DNA of 64,000 bases from Lewinellaceae bacterium. Lineage in GTDB: Bacteria; Bacteroidota; Bacteroidia; Chitinophagales; Saprospiraceae. Position numbers and translations under genes: made by a program. The notes under the pieces were generated by a model. The model worked only from the letters and a program-made list of their open reading frames with translations. It made no database searches and was not told the origin of the DNA. Below, piece by piece: positions 1 through 7,556 of the stretch. The DNA is taken from assembly GCA_020636075.1 (NCBI GenBank), contig JACJYO010000007.1, positions 62,001 through 126,000 of the forward strand. Direction: 5' to 3'. The stretch's first letter is position 1, and the number at the start of each line of letters is the position of its first letter.

Positions 1-2
1 CC

Positions 3-491
3 GAAGCATTGCGTATTTACGGTGTTTTACTGGAGCAAACACGGCGGGCGGCCCTGGATACACCGGTTGAACGCTGGCTGTATTATTCGGATTTTCCGGA
101 ATTCGACGATGCATGGCAGGAAGCCGATTTTTTCAAGTTTGTTCAACAGGGCGATGACCTTGGAATGCGTATGGAACAGGCATTTCAGCAAGCCTTTGAA
201 ACCAGAGCATCAAGGGTGGTAATCATCGGCAGCGATTGCCCGGAAATCAGTGGTGGATTGCTCATGCAGGCTTTTGAGGACCTGGAACATTCGGATTTTG
301 TGCTGGGTCCCAGCGTCGATGGGGGGTATTACCTGTTGGGTATGCGGACTTTTGAGCCAACGCTATTCCGGGGAATTACCTGGAGCACTGACTCGGTGTT
401 TTCCACTACGATCGAAAAAATACAGGCAACAGGTAAGACTTTTTCCCTGTTGCCTGTATTGCGGGATGTGGATACGGAGGCGGACCTGTAA
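3..491 (+). CDS. DUF2064 / TIGR04282-type glycosyltransferase, 5' end outside window
   Basis: About 162 residues of a GT-A-fold, cofactor-biosynthesis-like glycosyltransferase of the family annotated as TIGR04282 (arsenosugar biosynthesis-associated) or DUF2064. The visible part has the family pattern: QGDDLGMRMEQAF, then IIGSDCPEISGGLL with the conserved SDCP turn, then FVLGPSVDGGYYLLGM and a WSTDSVF segment. The frame is open to the first base of the window, so the N-terminal nucleotide-binding strand (normally an FVKNP.LG..KTRLA motif) lies upstream; the TTG at 9 is not a credible start. The stop codon TAA at 489-491 is the first base triplet of a REP palindrome. The family is clear, but the acceptor sugar and substrate cannot be told from this fragment. 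Confidence 0.85.
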   Translation, partial: EALRIYGVLLEQTRRAALDTPVERWLYYSDFPEFDDAWQEADFFKFVQQGDDLGMRMEQAFQQAFETRASRVVIIGSDCPEISGGLLMQAFEDLEHSDFVLGPSVDGGYYLLGMRTFEPTLFRGITWSTDSVFSTTIEKIQATGKTFSLLPVLRDVDTEADL

Positions 492-563
492 CGCCGTCTG
501 TTAGACGGCGTAAAAAACCAGAACATTGTCTGTAACGCCGTCTGGCAGACGGCGTAAAAAACC
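489..563 (+). repeat. Two direct REP palindromes, copies 1 and 2
   Basis: Units at 489-519 and 533-563 each contain TAACGCCGTCTG then a 1-2 base centre, CAGACGGCGTA (or TAGACGGCGTA) and a trailing AAAAAACC. They are direct repeats lying between the glycosyltransferase stop and the transposase-like gene. The compact palindrome with an asymmetric tail is typical of REP elements linked to a RAYT. Confidence 0.85.
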
Positions 564-604
564 TAAACAATGATATTAGGCTTTAAAAACCAATTATCCC
601 TCTC

Positions 605-1243
605 CTAATGCTGCCGTCTGCCAGACGGCGTTACGGTGAAAGGCCAGTCCTCCCAATGATCTGCCAATCGCGCAGCCACAGGGTTGTTCAGAACATAAGA
701 AACCTGATTATCAAATTCTTTTCGGGTTCGGATCAGGTGGTCGTAGGTTTCACGTTGCCAAAAATGCTCGCCATGCCGTTTTAACAATGCATTGGCCTGT
801 TTGGCAGTATACGTTTTTATCGTTTGTAAAATCCGGAAAAGCGGCAACTGGATTTTGTACAAAATCACATGCACATGATTGGGCATAACGCACAGGGCAA
901 CCAACTTAAACCGCTCTTGTTCATGCCAGTGTAAAAAACAGGAAATTACGATGGTTGCTATTTCTTCATCTTTCAACCAATAAGGGCCGGTCTTGCATTG
1001 ATCAAGCAACTGGTCAAATTGTAGGAAGTAATCCGTTCGTTCCTGGTCAATCAAGTCTGTTAAGGTACTGGCTTCGCCATCCATTTGTTCCAGTTCACGA
1101 ATGCGATTTCCGTGGGACTGTTTCATTTGCTCGAGTGTATTTCGAGGCAAACTTCCGTACAAACGCAAGACAAGGTGAAAAACGCCATCTGCGGGTTGCC
1201 AGTGCGGTAAGCGCCGGCGGTAGTATTCCGGTTCTTTTGCCAT
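605..1243 (-). CDS. REP-associated tyrosine transposase (RAYT), Y1_Tnp superfamily
   Basis: A 212-residue HUH-type nuclease related to IS200/IS605 TnpA, predicted to nick and rejoin single-stranded REP hairpins. The HUH metal-binding motif is visible in MPNHVHVILY, and the helix carrying the catalytic tyrosine is in the family segment FWQRETYDHLIRTRKEFD, followed by YVLNNPVAA, which is typical of RAYTs. I chose the ATG at 1243 (MAKEPEYYRRR) because the longer frame from 1291 reads an unrelated hydrophobic extension through a hairpin. REP palindromes lie on both sides at 489-563, 612-633 and 1396-1420, the expected RAYT arrangement. The last seven codons and the stop lie in or next to one REP copy. 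Confidence 0.88.
   Translation of the reverse strand: MAKEPEYYRRRLPHWQPADGVFHLVLRLYGSLPRNTLEQMKQSHGNRIRELEQMDGEASTLTDLIDQERTDYFLQFDQLLDQCKTGPYWLKDEEIATIVISCFLHWHEQERFKLVALCVMPNHVHVILYKIQLPLFRILQTIKTYTAKQANALLKRHGEHFWQRETYDHLIRTRKEFDNQVSYVLNNPVAARLADHWEDWPFTVTPSGRRQH
612..633 (-). repeat. REP palindrome copy 3, inside the 3' end of the RAYT gene
   Basis: TGCCGTCTGCCAGACGGCGTTA is the same palindrome as copies 1 and 2 but in the opposite orientation. It overlaps the end of the RAYT coding region, so the REP encodes the C-terminal residues T-P-S-G-R-R-Q just before H and the stop at 605. Confidence 0.85.
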
Positions 1244-1285
1244 TGGGTGAAATTTTTTGACAAATAGAACCGGAATACTGCCGGC
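1213..1285 (-). promoter_or_regulatory. Long hairpin enclosing the RAYT start codon
   Basis: AGTATTCCGGTTCT (1222-1235) is the exact complement of AGAACCGGAATACT (1266-1279). The pairing continues with GCCGGC at 1213-1218 against GCCGGC at 1280-1285, after a three-base bulge. On the minus-strand transcript the upstream arm is in the 5' leader and the other arm is codons 4-10 of the RAYT gene, so the start codon at 1243 sits in the loop. It could limit translation or act as a nuclease target; both roles are inference. Confidence 0.6.
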
Positions 1286-1395
1286 AAGCAAGGCAGGTAT
1301 TAAATTTATTGAAACTTAATACGTGGCTAAGTGCTTGGGTGTGAGGTGGCTGTGTTGTGGTTTTCTGGCAGACTGGGTGCTGTGTTTTTTAGATT

Positions 1396-1420
1396 TTACG
1401 CCGTCTGCCAGACGGCATTA
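1396..1420 (-). repeat. REP palindrome copy 4
   Basis: TTACGCCGTCTGCCAGACGG plus CATTA, the same palindrome family as at 489-563 and 612-633. It is in the orientation of copy 3 and lies directly against the stop codon of the ABC permease at 1421. Confidence 0.85.
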
Positions 1421-2737
1421 CTAGTAAAACAACCACTTCCCGATTTCCTTGAACGATACCTTTTTCCCATAGAGTAAAATACCCACCCGATAGATGCGGC
1501 CTGCCATCCAAACGAAAAAGAAGGCAGCACCAATGGTAAGCACCAGCGACAGGATAATTTGCCACATGGGCGGACTAAATGCCATTCGGAAGGGCATGAC
1601 AATGGGCGAAAACAAGGGGAACATCGATGCAAAAACCATCAGTCCGCTGTCGGGGTTTCGAATGCCGACAAATGCTACGATATAAAAAGCCAGGATAATC
1701 GGGATCGTTACCGGAAGTACCAGCGCCTGACCCTCGCCGTAGTCGTCACCCATGGCTGAGCCTATTGCCGCGAACATGGAGGAGTAGATAAAATAGCCAC
1801 CCAGAAAGAAGATGACGAACGAGCCGACCAGCAGGGTCCAGTTTTGCTTGCCCAATTCGGAAAATACGCGAAACGCTTCGCCCTGCGCCATTTCAGGGTC
1901 GATCTGGGGTTGGCCGGCGGCTACCGGAGCCTGCATGGCTTGCGGGTCCACGTCGACGAGCAGGGGTACCACAAACATCACAGCCCCGCTCAGCACGATC
2001 CAGGCTACCACCTGGGTGAGACCTACCGCCCCGGCGCCAATGATTTTGCCCAGCATAAGCTGAAAGGGCCGTACGCTCGACATCATGACCTCCACGATGC
2101 GGTTGGTTTTTTCCTCCATAACCGACCGCATCACCATTTGGCCATACATCATTACCATGAAAAACATGATAAAGGCCATAATACCGCCGATCACCAGGCC
2201 GACGCCAATGGTGTATTTACTTTCGTCTTCGCCTTTTTCCGTAATTTTTTCCGGGTCGATAGACACATCCGTATCCAGATATTCCAGGCTGGCCCGGTCG
2301 AGATGCAGGGAGTCAATTTTGTAATCGCGCACCTTATTCGCAATCCGCCGTTCGATAAACTCGCGCTTTTCGGGCGCCATTTTTTTATCGGAATAATAAA
2401 AGATCGTCAGGTCGTTTTGCTTGAGACTGGCAAGCTTAGGAATACGTAGCACACCATCGTATTGCCCTTCGGTGACAGCTTCTTTTAACTGCTCCAGCGT
2501 TCGCCCACCCGAAGGGATATATCGCACGCCTTTTTCATCGGGAATAATGCCTACTACGCCGGCTTCATCCTGTACGACGACATTGATCTCGCCGCCGCTC
2601 TCGTATTTCGTAAGCCCGACGATCACCAGGAAATACACCAACAGGCCTACCGGCGCAAGCAGGGTTCCGATGATGAACGATTTTTTGCGCACCCGGGTCA
2701 GGTATTCACGCTTTATGATGAGTTGTAATTTGCTCAT
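1421..2737 (-). CDS. ABC-2 type transporter permease (NatB-like)
   Basis: A 438-residue inner-membrane permease of the ABC-2 family. The first hydrophobic helix follows a basic start (KREYLTRVRKKSFIIGTLLAP). A soluble extracytoplasmic stretch of about 130 residues follows. A cluster of five or so membrane helices then runs from about residue 178 to the end, including the conserved MEEKTNRIVEVMMSSVRPFQLMLGKIIG coupling segment near residues 208-235. This layout matches NatB/YhaP-type permeases that pair with a separate ATPase. The ATPase gene is immediately upstream on the same strand, separated only by a 111-bp palindromic spacer. The substrate is unknown; sodium or small-molecule export is a family-based guess. 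Confidence 0.88.
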   Translation of the reverse strand: MSKLQLIIKREYLTRVRKKSFIIGTLLAPVGLLVYFLVIVGLTKYESGGEINVVVQDEAGVVGIIPDEKGVRYIPSGGRTLEQLKEAVTEGQYDGVLRIPKLASLKQNDLTIFYYSDKKMAPEKREFIERRIANKVRDYKIDSLHLDRASLEYLDTDVSIDPEKITEKGEDESKYTIGVGLVIGGIMAFIMFFMVMMYGQMVMRSVMEEKTNRIVEVMMSSVRPFQLMLGKIIGAGAVGLTQVVAWIVLSGAVMFVVPLLVDVDPQAMQAPVAAGQPQIDPEMAQGEAFRVFSELGKQNWTLLVGSFVIFFLGGYFIYSSMFAAIGSAMGDDYGEGQALVLPVTIPIILAFYIVAFVGIRNPDSGLMVFASMFPLFSPIVMPFRMAFSPPMWQIILSLVLTIGAAFFFVWMAGRIYRVGILLYGKKVSFKEIGKWLFY

Positions 2738-2748
2738 GATTCAAATAA

Positions 2749-2831
2749 GGTTTGAAAGTTACTGGTTACAGGCTAGAAGGTTTCTGGTTAATGCCATTCC
2801 GCAATGGTGAGCAACCAGTAACCTTCAAACC
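2749..2831. repeat. Palindromic spacer, GGTTACTGGTT family, copy 1
   Basis: The arm at 2749-2767 (GGTTTGAAAGTTACTGGTT) pairs with 2813-2831 (AACCAGTAACCTTCAAACC) with one mismatch. Further TTTCTGGTTA and TCTAACCAGTAACC sub-repeats lie inside and beside it. It occupies the gap between the ABC ATPase and permease genes. A second member lies at 7430-7556. Confidence 0.75.
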
Positions 2832-2848
2832 CTCTAACCAGTAACCTA

Positions 2849-3748
2849 CTAGTTTTGAGTCTCTTCGACGCGGCGAATGAAGATTTCGTTGAATGTGGGT
2901 AGAATTTCCTGGAAGCGGGTCACGTGTATGTTTTGCTGCACGAGGTAGCGCAGCAATTCACCGCTTTGGTGTTCATTGTCCAATTGAACGGTGATATACC
3001 CGTTTGAAGTAGGCATGATCTGGAATTTATCCCCAAAATCAGCCGGCAACGTATCCGGTGTTTCAATCCGGTAAAGGTTTTGTTTGAATTCGTTTTTGAT
3101 GGTGTTTACCTCACCGAAAAGCACATTTTTGCCGCGGTTGATCAGTACAATGTGTTCGCACATTTCCTCCACCTGTTCCATGCGGTGCGTGCTAAAAATG
3201 ATGCTGGTACCGGCCTCATTGAGCGCCCGAATCTCATCTTTGATCAACGTAGTATTGATTGGATCGAGGCCGCTGAAGGGTTCGTCGAGAATCAGAAGTT
3301 TGGGCTTGTGCACCACCGTGGTGATAAACTGGATTTTCTGTTGCATGCCCTTGGACAGTTCCTCTACCTTTTTATTCCACCAATCCGTAATCCCAAATTT
3401 TTCAAACCAGGTGTCGATCTCCTTGCGGGCATTTTTCTCCGTCAACCCCTTCAACTGCGCCAGGTACATGAGGTGCTCGCCCACCTTCATCTTTTTGTAC
3501 AAGCCGCGTTCTTCGGGCATGTAGCCGATTTGTTCGGGCGTGCGGTCGTTTAGTTTTTCACCGTCCAGCCGGATTTCCCCTTCGTCGGGGCCGGTAATCG
3601 TGGTGATCATCCGGATCAGCGAGGTTTTTCCGGCGCCGTTCGGACCCAACAAACCGAATACACTGCCTTTGGGCACATCAAAAGTTACATGATCAACAGC
3701 GACATGTTTGTCATACCGCTTGGTTACATTTTGAATTGAAAGTATCAT
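2849..3748 (-). CDS. ABC transporter ATP-binding protein (NatA-like)
   Basis: A 299-residue ATPase that powers the permease encoded next in the operon. Walker A is GPNGAGKTS (about residues 35-43), the signature motif is LSKGMQQKIQF (about 132-142), and Walker B is LLILDEPFSGLDP (about 150-162), followed by the H-loop in STHRMEQ. The C-terminal 80 residues, after the nucleotide-binding domain, match the DUF4162 extension found in NatA/CcmA-like ATPases that partner ABC-2 permeases. The ATG at 3748 opens directly into the first strand of the domain (MILSIQNVTKRYD), so the start is well placed. The gene is first in its two-gene operon. Confidence 0.92.
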   Translation of the reverse strand: MILSIQNVTKRYDKHVAVDHVTFDVPKGSVFGLLGPNGAGKTSLIRMITTITGPDEGEIRLDGEKLNDRTPEQIGYMPEERGLYKKMKVGEHLMYLAQLKGLTEKNARKEIDTWFEKFGITDWWNKKVEELSKGMQQKIQFITTVVHKPKLLILDEPFSGLDPINTTLIKDEIRALNEAGTSIIFSTHRMEQVEEMCEHIVLINRGKNVLFGEVNTIKNEFKQNLYRIETPDTLPADFGDKFQIMPTSNGYITVQLDNEHQSGELLRYLVQQNIHVTRFQEILPTFNEIFIRRVEETQN

Positions 3749-3944
3749 ACGCGAAGGCTCTTTTCATTAACCGGCCGGCAATTTCGGAAGCTTTGCCCGG
3801 TAATTGCAGCGTTTATCGGCGAAAGCCCGGAAAAACTATTTTTCTTTGAGGAAAAATTCGGCAAACGCTGAAAAATGGCCGGGCACGGTGTTGAATATAC
3901 AAATGGCAAATGCCGTCTTTCCCCTGTCAAACGACGTATGCCGG

Positions 3945-4150
3945 TAGGGGCGACCCATAACCATCAACTTCAGCCTTTAGAGGGGGTATTAAACTTTTCC
4001 AATTTCAAATTTTTCTTTTCCAATTTCAAATTGAGCGTTTTGGGTACTTCCCTGTGATTTGAACTTGGAAATTTTAAAAGAAAAATTTGAAAAGGATTTA
4101 ACCTCTGGTTCCTACAGGCAAAATCCAGGGCGACCGCAAGGGTCGCCTAC
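3945..4150. repeat. Composite intergenic repeat: GGGGCGACC motifs around an AT-rich palindrome (copy 1)
   Basis: This 414-bp gap holds no gene. TAGGGGCGACCC lies at 3945-3956, and CAGGGCGACCGCAAGGGTCG plus CCTAC at 4126-4150. Between them (about 3981-4106) is an AT-rich imperfect palindrome: ACTTTTCCAATTTCAAATT on the left, with AAATTTTAAAAGAAAAATTT and GAAAAG on the right. Similar composite units occur at 19303-19488, and the palindrome alone at 17478, 27085 and 48634. Confidence 0.75.
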
Positions 4151-4162
4151 AACCGCACGATC

Positions 4163-5602
4163 ATGATGACCATTCACAACTATATCAACGGCCAGAATCA
4201 TCCGCCGGCCACGGGTGAATACCTCGATAATGTAAATCCGGCAACCGGTGCGGTGTATGGGAAAATCCCTGATTCGGGGCAGACGGATGTAAACCTGGCG
4301 GTAGAGGCCGCGCAGGCTGCTTTTCCGGTATGGTCGGCAATGCCGCTCGAACAGCGTCACGACATTCTGCGTAAAATCAGCGACGGCATTCTCGCGCGGC
4401 TGGATGTGTTGGCTGAGGCGGAAAGCCTCGACTCGGGTAAAACGATTGCTGCTGCCCGCTCAGTGGATATTCCGCGGGCAGCCTTGAATTTCAAGTTTTT
4501 CGCCACGGCCTTGCTGCATTTTGCCTCTGAAAGTCACGCCATGCCGGGAGCAATCAGTTATACCCTGCGACAGCCTCTTGGCGTGGTGGGCGGTATTTCT
4601 CCCTGGAACCTGCCCTTGTATTTGTTTACCTGGAAAATTGCACCGGCACTGGCTGCAGGCAATTGTGTGGTCGGCAAACCTTCCGAGGTGACGCCGCACA
4701 CGGCTTTCCTGTTGGGTGAAATCTGTACGGAGGCCGGCCTGCCTCCTGGCGTGTTGAATATGGTGCACGGGCTGGGACCCCGTGCGGGTGAAGCCATTGT
4801 CCGGCATCCGGATGTGAAGGCAATTTCTTTTACCGGTAGCACGCGCGCAGGCGCCGAGATCGCCCGAATTGCGGCGCCTATGTTCAAAAAACTATCCCTT
4901 GAACTGGGTGGTAAAAATCCCAACCTCATCTTCGCCGACTGCGACTACGACCGCATGCTGGAAACCACCCTCGGGTCTTCGTTCAACAATCAGGGGCAAA
5001 TTTGCCTGTGCGGCTCGCGGATTTACGTCGAGCGCTCTATTTATGCCCGCTTCAAAAAAGATTTTGTGGAAAACGTGCGCGCTATGCGCGTGGGGGATCC
5101 TGCCGACCCAAAAAGCCGTTTGGGTGCCGTGGTTTCAAAAATGCATTTTGAAAAAGTATTGTCCTACATCGAACTGGCCAAGCAAGAAGGTGGATCGGTG
5201 CTGTGCGGGGGGCACGCCGTTCAAATGGCAGGCCGGCTGGCCGGCGGCTATTACATTGCCCCTACGGTCATTGAGGGCTTGTCTTTGGAATGCCGGACCA
5301 ATCAGGAGGAAATTTTCGGTCCGGTGGTAACCATTCAACCTTTCGACTCCGATGATGAAGCACTGGCATTGGCTAACGGTGTTCCCTACGGGCTGAGTGC
5401 CACTTTGTGGACGAATGATTTGAAACGTACCCAACGTTTTGCCCGGGAATTGCAGGCGGGCATTCTTTGGGTCAACTGCTGGTTGCTGCGCGACTTGCGC
5501 ACGCCCTTTGGCGGAGTAAAACAGTCGGGCGTAGGCCGTGAAGGCGGCTGGGAAGCCATGCGGTTTTTTACGGAAACTAAGAATGTTACTTTGGCAGAGT
5601 GA
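4163..5602 (+). CDS. Aldehyde dehydrogenase, ALDH8 / muconic-semialdehyde type
   Basis: A 479-residue NAD(P)-dependent aldehyde dehydrogenase. It has the cofactor-binding signature PLGVVGGISPWNLPLYLFTWK (about 137-157), FTGSTRAG (about 224-231), the general-base glutamate in LELGGKNP (about 246-253) and the catalytic cysteine in NQGQICLCGSR (about 277-287). The C-terminal motif WVNCWLLRDLRTPFGGVKQSG (about 437-457) is characteristic of the ALDH8 subfamily, which includes 2-aminomuconic and 2-hydroxymuconic semialdehyde dehydrogenases. In Bacteroidota such enzymes usually belong to the kynurenine branch of tryptophan breakdown, but no other gene of that pathway is visible here. It stands alone. 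It converges with the TPR gene, with only 10 bp between the stops. Confidence 0.88.
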   Translation: MMTIHNYINGQNHPPATGEYLDNVNPATGAVYGKIPDSGQTDVNLAVEAAQAAFPVWSAMPLEQRHDILRKISDGILARLDVLAEAESLDSGKTIAAARSVDIPRAALNFKFFATALLHFASESHAMPGAISYTLRQPLGVVGGISPWNLPLYLFTWKIAPALAAGNCVVGKPSEVTPHTAFLLGEICTEAGLPPGVLNMVHGLGPRAGEAIVRHPDVKAISFTGSTRAGAEIARIAAPMFKKLSLELGGKNPNLIFADCDYDRMLETTLGSSFNNQGQICLCGSRIYVERSIYARFKKDFVENVRAMRVGDPADPKSRLGAVVSKMHFEKVLSYIELAKQEGGSVLCGGHAVQMAGRLAGGYYIAPTVIEGLSLECRTNQEEIFGPVVTIQPFDSDDEALALANGVPYGLSATLWTNDLKRTQRFARELQAGILWVNCWLLRDLRTPFGGVKQSGVGREGGWEAMRFFTETKNVTLAE

Positions 5603-5612
5603 GCCGCGTCAC

Positions 5613-6410
5613 TCACCAATCTTTCTTCGTCCGATCCGGCCTTGCCTTTGGTGGCAGGGCCCGGTAACGCCGGGCGTTTTTCTGCTCCTCTTCCTCAATG
5701 ATGGTGTTCAGCTTTTGGCGGGCTGCTTCAGCGGTCATGGTACCAGACGGGGTTTCCCTTTTCTGGGGCGCCTGAGCCCGGTCTACGTAGTAGTTGCGGG
5801 GTGGCGGCGGCGGTGGAGGTGGCGGAGGTGGAGGTGGTGGGTCTTGTTTCTCATTCAATTTATTCCGGGCGATTTGCAGATTTTTTTTGCCATCGGCACG
5901 ATTGGGTTTTAGGCGCAGGCTGCGCTGGTAGGCAGTGATTGCCTCGCGGTATTTCCCTTGCTGGAGGTATACGTTTCCAAGATTGAAGTAAGCATCAGAT
6001 TGTACCTGAGTTGAACTGCGGCTCAATGCTGCAGATTGGTAATGGCGGATAGCGGCATCCAGATTGCCTTGCTGGTAGGCGGCATTCCCGGCGTTATAGG
6101 CGGCAATAGGATCGCCGGAAGCTTCCTGGTAGGCTTTTTCGGCATCCTGGTATTTTTTCTGATCGTACAATTTATCACCCTGACGCAGTTCGCTGTGCGC
6201 GGAGGATTGGGCCTGGAGCGGGAAGTTTATCAGGAAAAACAGGAATACGGTCAAGGCTTGCCAACCCCGGCCCCACCCCCAACCCCTCCCCCCGAGGGGA
6301 GGGAGGCATGCCCTCACGTAATCTAAATAATGAAATGAGGGCGAACTCCCCTCCCCTCGGGGGGAGGGGTTGGGGGTGGGGTTGACAAAAGGAAAAGCAC
6401 AGAATGTCAT
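5613..6410 (-). CDS. TPR-repeat protein of the Bat operon (BatC-like) with a palindrome in its N-terminus
   Basis: The last gene of the Bat operon. The mature part begins at about residue 70 after a hydrophobic export segment (LTVFLFFLINFPLQAQ). It contains three tetratricopeptide units (GDKLYDQKKYQDAEKAYQEA, AYNAGNAAYQQGNLDAAIRHY, AYFNLGNVYLQQGKYREAITAY). A run of 14 prolines, R-NYYVD and a charged C-terminal helix follow. The frame is open from the ATG at 6410, but codons about 10-50 are the two arms of the GC-rich palindrome at 6261-6384, read as PTPNPSPRGEG and GGRGWGWG. The real start may instead be the TTG at 6254, directly before the signal segment. It presumably acts in the periplasm with the VWA proteins. 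Confidence 0.75.
   Translation of the reverse strand: MTFCAFPFVNPTPNPSPRGEGSSPSFHYLDYVRACLPPLGGRGWGWGRGWQALTVFLFFLINFPLQAQSSAHSELRQGDKLYDQKKYQDAEKAYQEASGDPIAAYNAGNAAYQQGNLDAAIRHYQSAALSRSSTQVQSDAYFNLGNVYLQQGKYREAITAYQRSLRLKPNRADGKKNLQIARNKLNEKQDPPPPPPPPPPPPPPRNYYVDRAQAPQKRETPSGTMTAEAARQKLNTIIEEEEQKNARRYRALPPKARPDRTKKDW
6261..6384. repeat. GC-rich CCCCACCCCCAACCCCTCCCC palindrome, copy 1
   Basis: The left arm at 6261-6304 (CCAACCCC...CCCCGAGGGGAGGG) is matched by the reverse complement at about 6346-6384 (CTCCCCTCGGGGGGAGGGGT then TGGGGGTGGGGTTG). The roughly 40-base loop itself contains GCCCTCA and TGAGGGC. It lies within the open frame of the TPR gene. A second copy is at 10391-10509. Confidence 0.85.
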
Positions 6411-6420
6411 ACCTAAAAAC

Positions 6421-7413
6421 TCAATTTTTCTGTTTCCGCCACCACAGCACCTGCTCGGCCAATAGAAACAACAAGCAGGGCAGCAACAGCCATTGAAAAT
6501 AAAAAACGTACTCCGTTTTGGCCCGGGCTGAAACAGTGGCTTTTTGCAAACGGTCCAGATCACGGGCCAGCATTTTTACCGCGGTTGTTCCGTCGGCTGC
6601 CAGGTACATCTTTCCGCCGCCGGAGCCAGCCAACTGGCGCAAAAACGCAGCATCCAGACGGCTGTGGACTACCTGCCCGCTTACATCGCGCTTAACCCCC
6701 CGTGGAGCAACCGGGATCGTGCCACCTTCTGCAGTGCCCACGCCAAGGGTATACACCGCCAGCCCTTCCACCCGGGCATCCTGCGCACGGGCAATGGCAT
6801 TTTCGCCATGGTTTTCGCCGTCGGTGATCAGGATGAGGCCACGGCCGGCAGTCGAATTGGATTCGAACATGCGATCGGCCAGTTCCAGTGCTGAAGCGGC
6901 AGCAGTGCCCTGGTTGGCAATGTATTCCGGACTGGCGTTTTGCAAAAAACTGTTTACGGCGTCATAGTCTGTCGAAAGCGGCATTTGCGGGTAGGCATCA
7001 CCGGCAAAAAAGATCAAACCGATCCGGTTGCCTTCCAACTCCTTCACCAGTTTCAGTGCCGTTCGTTTGGCCATTTCCAGGCGGTTGGGTTCCACGTCTT
7101 CGACAAGCATGCTCTGGGAAATGTCCAACGCCAGTACAATATCGGCGCCTTGTCCTTCTTTTGCCGGAAGTTTTACCAACTTTCGGGGGTTGGCAATGGC
7201 CAGCACGAGCAATACCATTGCCAGCCCGAACAATACATTTTTTATCCAAAACCGCCGACCCGAAAAGCCCTGCAACAAGCGCTGGGCCAGTGCTGGTGAT
7301 CCCAGGCGCTGCAAGGTGCGCCGCCGCCAGGTCCAATACACCCACAACAGGAAGGCCTGAAGCAGCACCACCCAGAGTAGAAATAGCAGGAGCGGATTTT
7401 CGAATGTTGGCAT
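6421..7413 (-). CDS. batB: VWA-domain membrane protein, BatB-like
   Basis: A 330-residue inner-membrane protein with the layout of Bacteroides aerotolerance proteins BatA/BatB. It has two N-terminal membrane helices (about 8-27 and 57-77), a von Willebrand A domain (about 90-290) and a C-terminal helix (FYFQWLLLPCLLFLLAEQVL). The MIDAS metal site is visible as LALDISQSM (D-x-S-x-S), with the downstream aspartate in ITDGENHG. It is cotranscribed with a second VWA protein upstream and the TPR protein downstream, as in batABC operons. The family is linked to envelope stress and aerotolerance in Bacteroidota; the molecular function is not established. Confidence 0.88.
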   Translation of the reverse strand: MPTFENPLLLFLLWVVLLQAFLLWVYWTWRRRTLQRLGSPALAQRLLQGFSGRRFWIKNVLFGLAMVLLVLAIANPRKLVKLPAKEGQGADIVLALDISQSMLVEDVEPNRLEMAKRTALKLVKELEGNRIGLIFFAGDAYPQMPLSTDYDAVNSFLQNASPEYIANQGTAAASALELADRMFESNSTAGRGLILITDGENHGENAIARAQDARVEGLAVYTLGVGTAEGGTIPVAPRGVKRDVSGQVVHSRLDAAFLRQLAGSGGGKMYLAADGTTAVKMLARDLDRLQKATVSARAKTEYVFYFQWLLLPCLLFLLAEQVLWWRKQKN

Positions 7414-7429
7414 TTTATAAAATGTTTCT

Positions 7430-7556
7430 GGTTTGAGGTTAGAACGTTTCTGGTTAGAACGTTTCTGGTTACTGGTTAGATGGTTTCTGGTTGTTCAACT
7501 TCCCGGAAAGGGTATTAACCCGTAACCTTCTAACCCGTAACCCTCTAACCTCAAAC
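7430..7556. repeat. Palindromic spacer, GGTTACTGGTT family, copy 2
   Basis: GTTTGAGGTTAGA at 7431-7443 is the complement of TCTAACCTCAAAC at 7544-7556. Nested GTTTCTGGTTAGAAC units at 7434-7476 face TAACCCGTAACC units at 7515-7548. It lies between the two VWA genes and overlaps the stop codon of the upstream one (7551-7553). It is related to 2749-2831. Confidence 0.75.

Noticed and set aside
489..1420. CRISPR-like array from the repeated 25-30-bp units
   Set aside because: There are only four units, spacing is irregular, they occur in both orientations and no cas gene is present; they are REPs linked to a RAYT.
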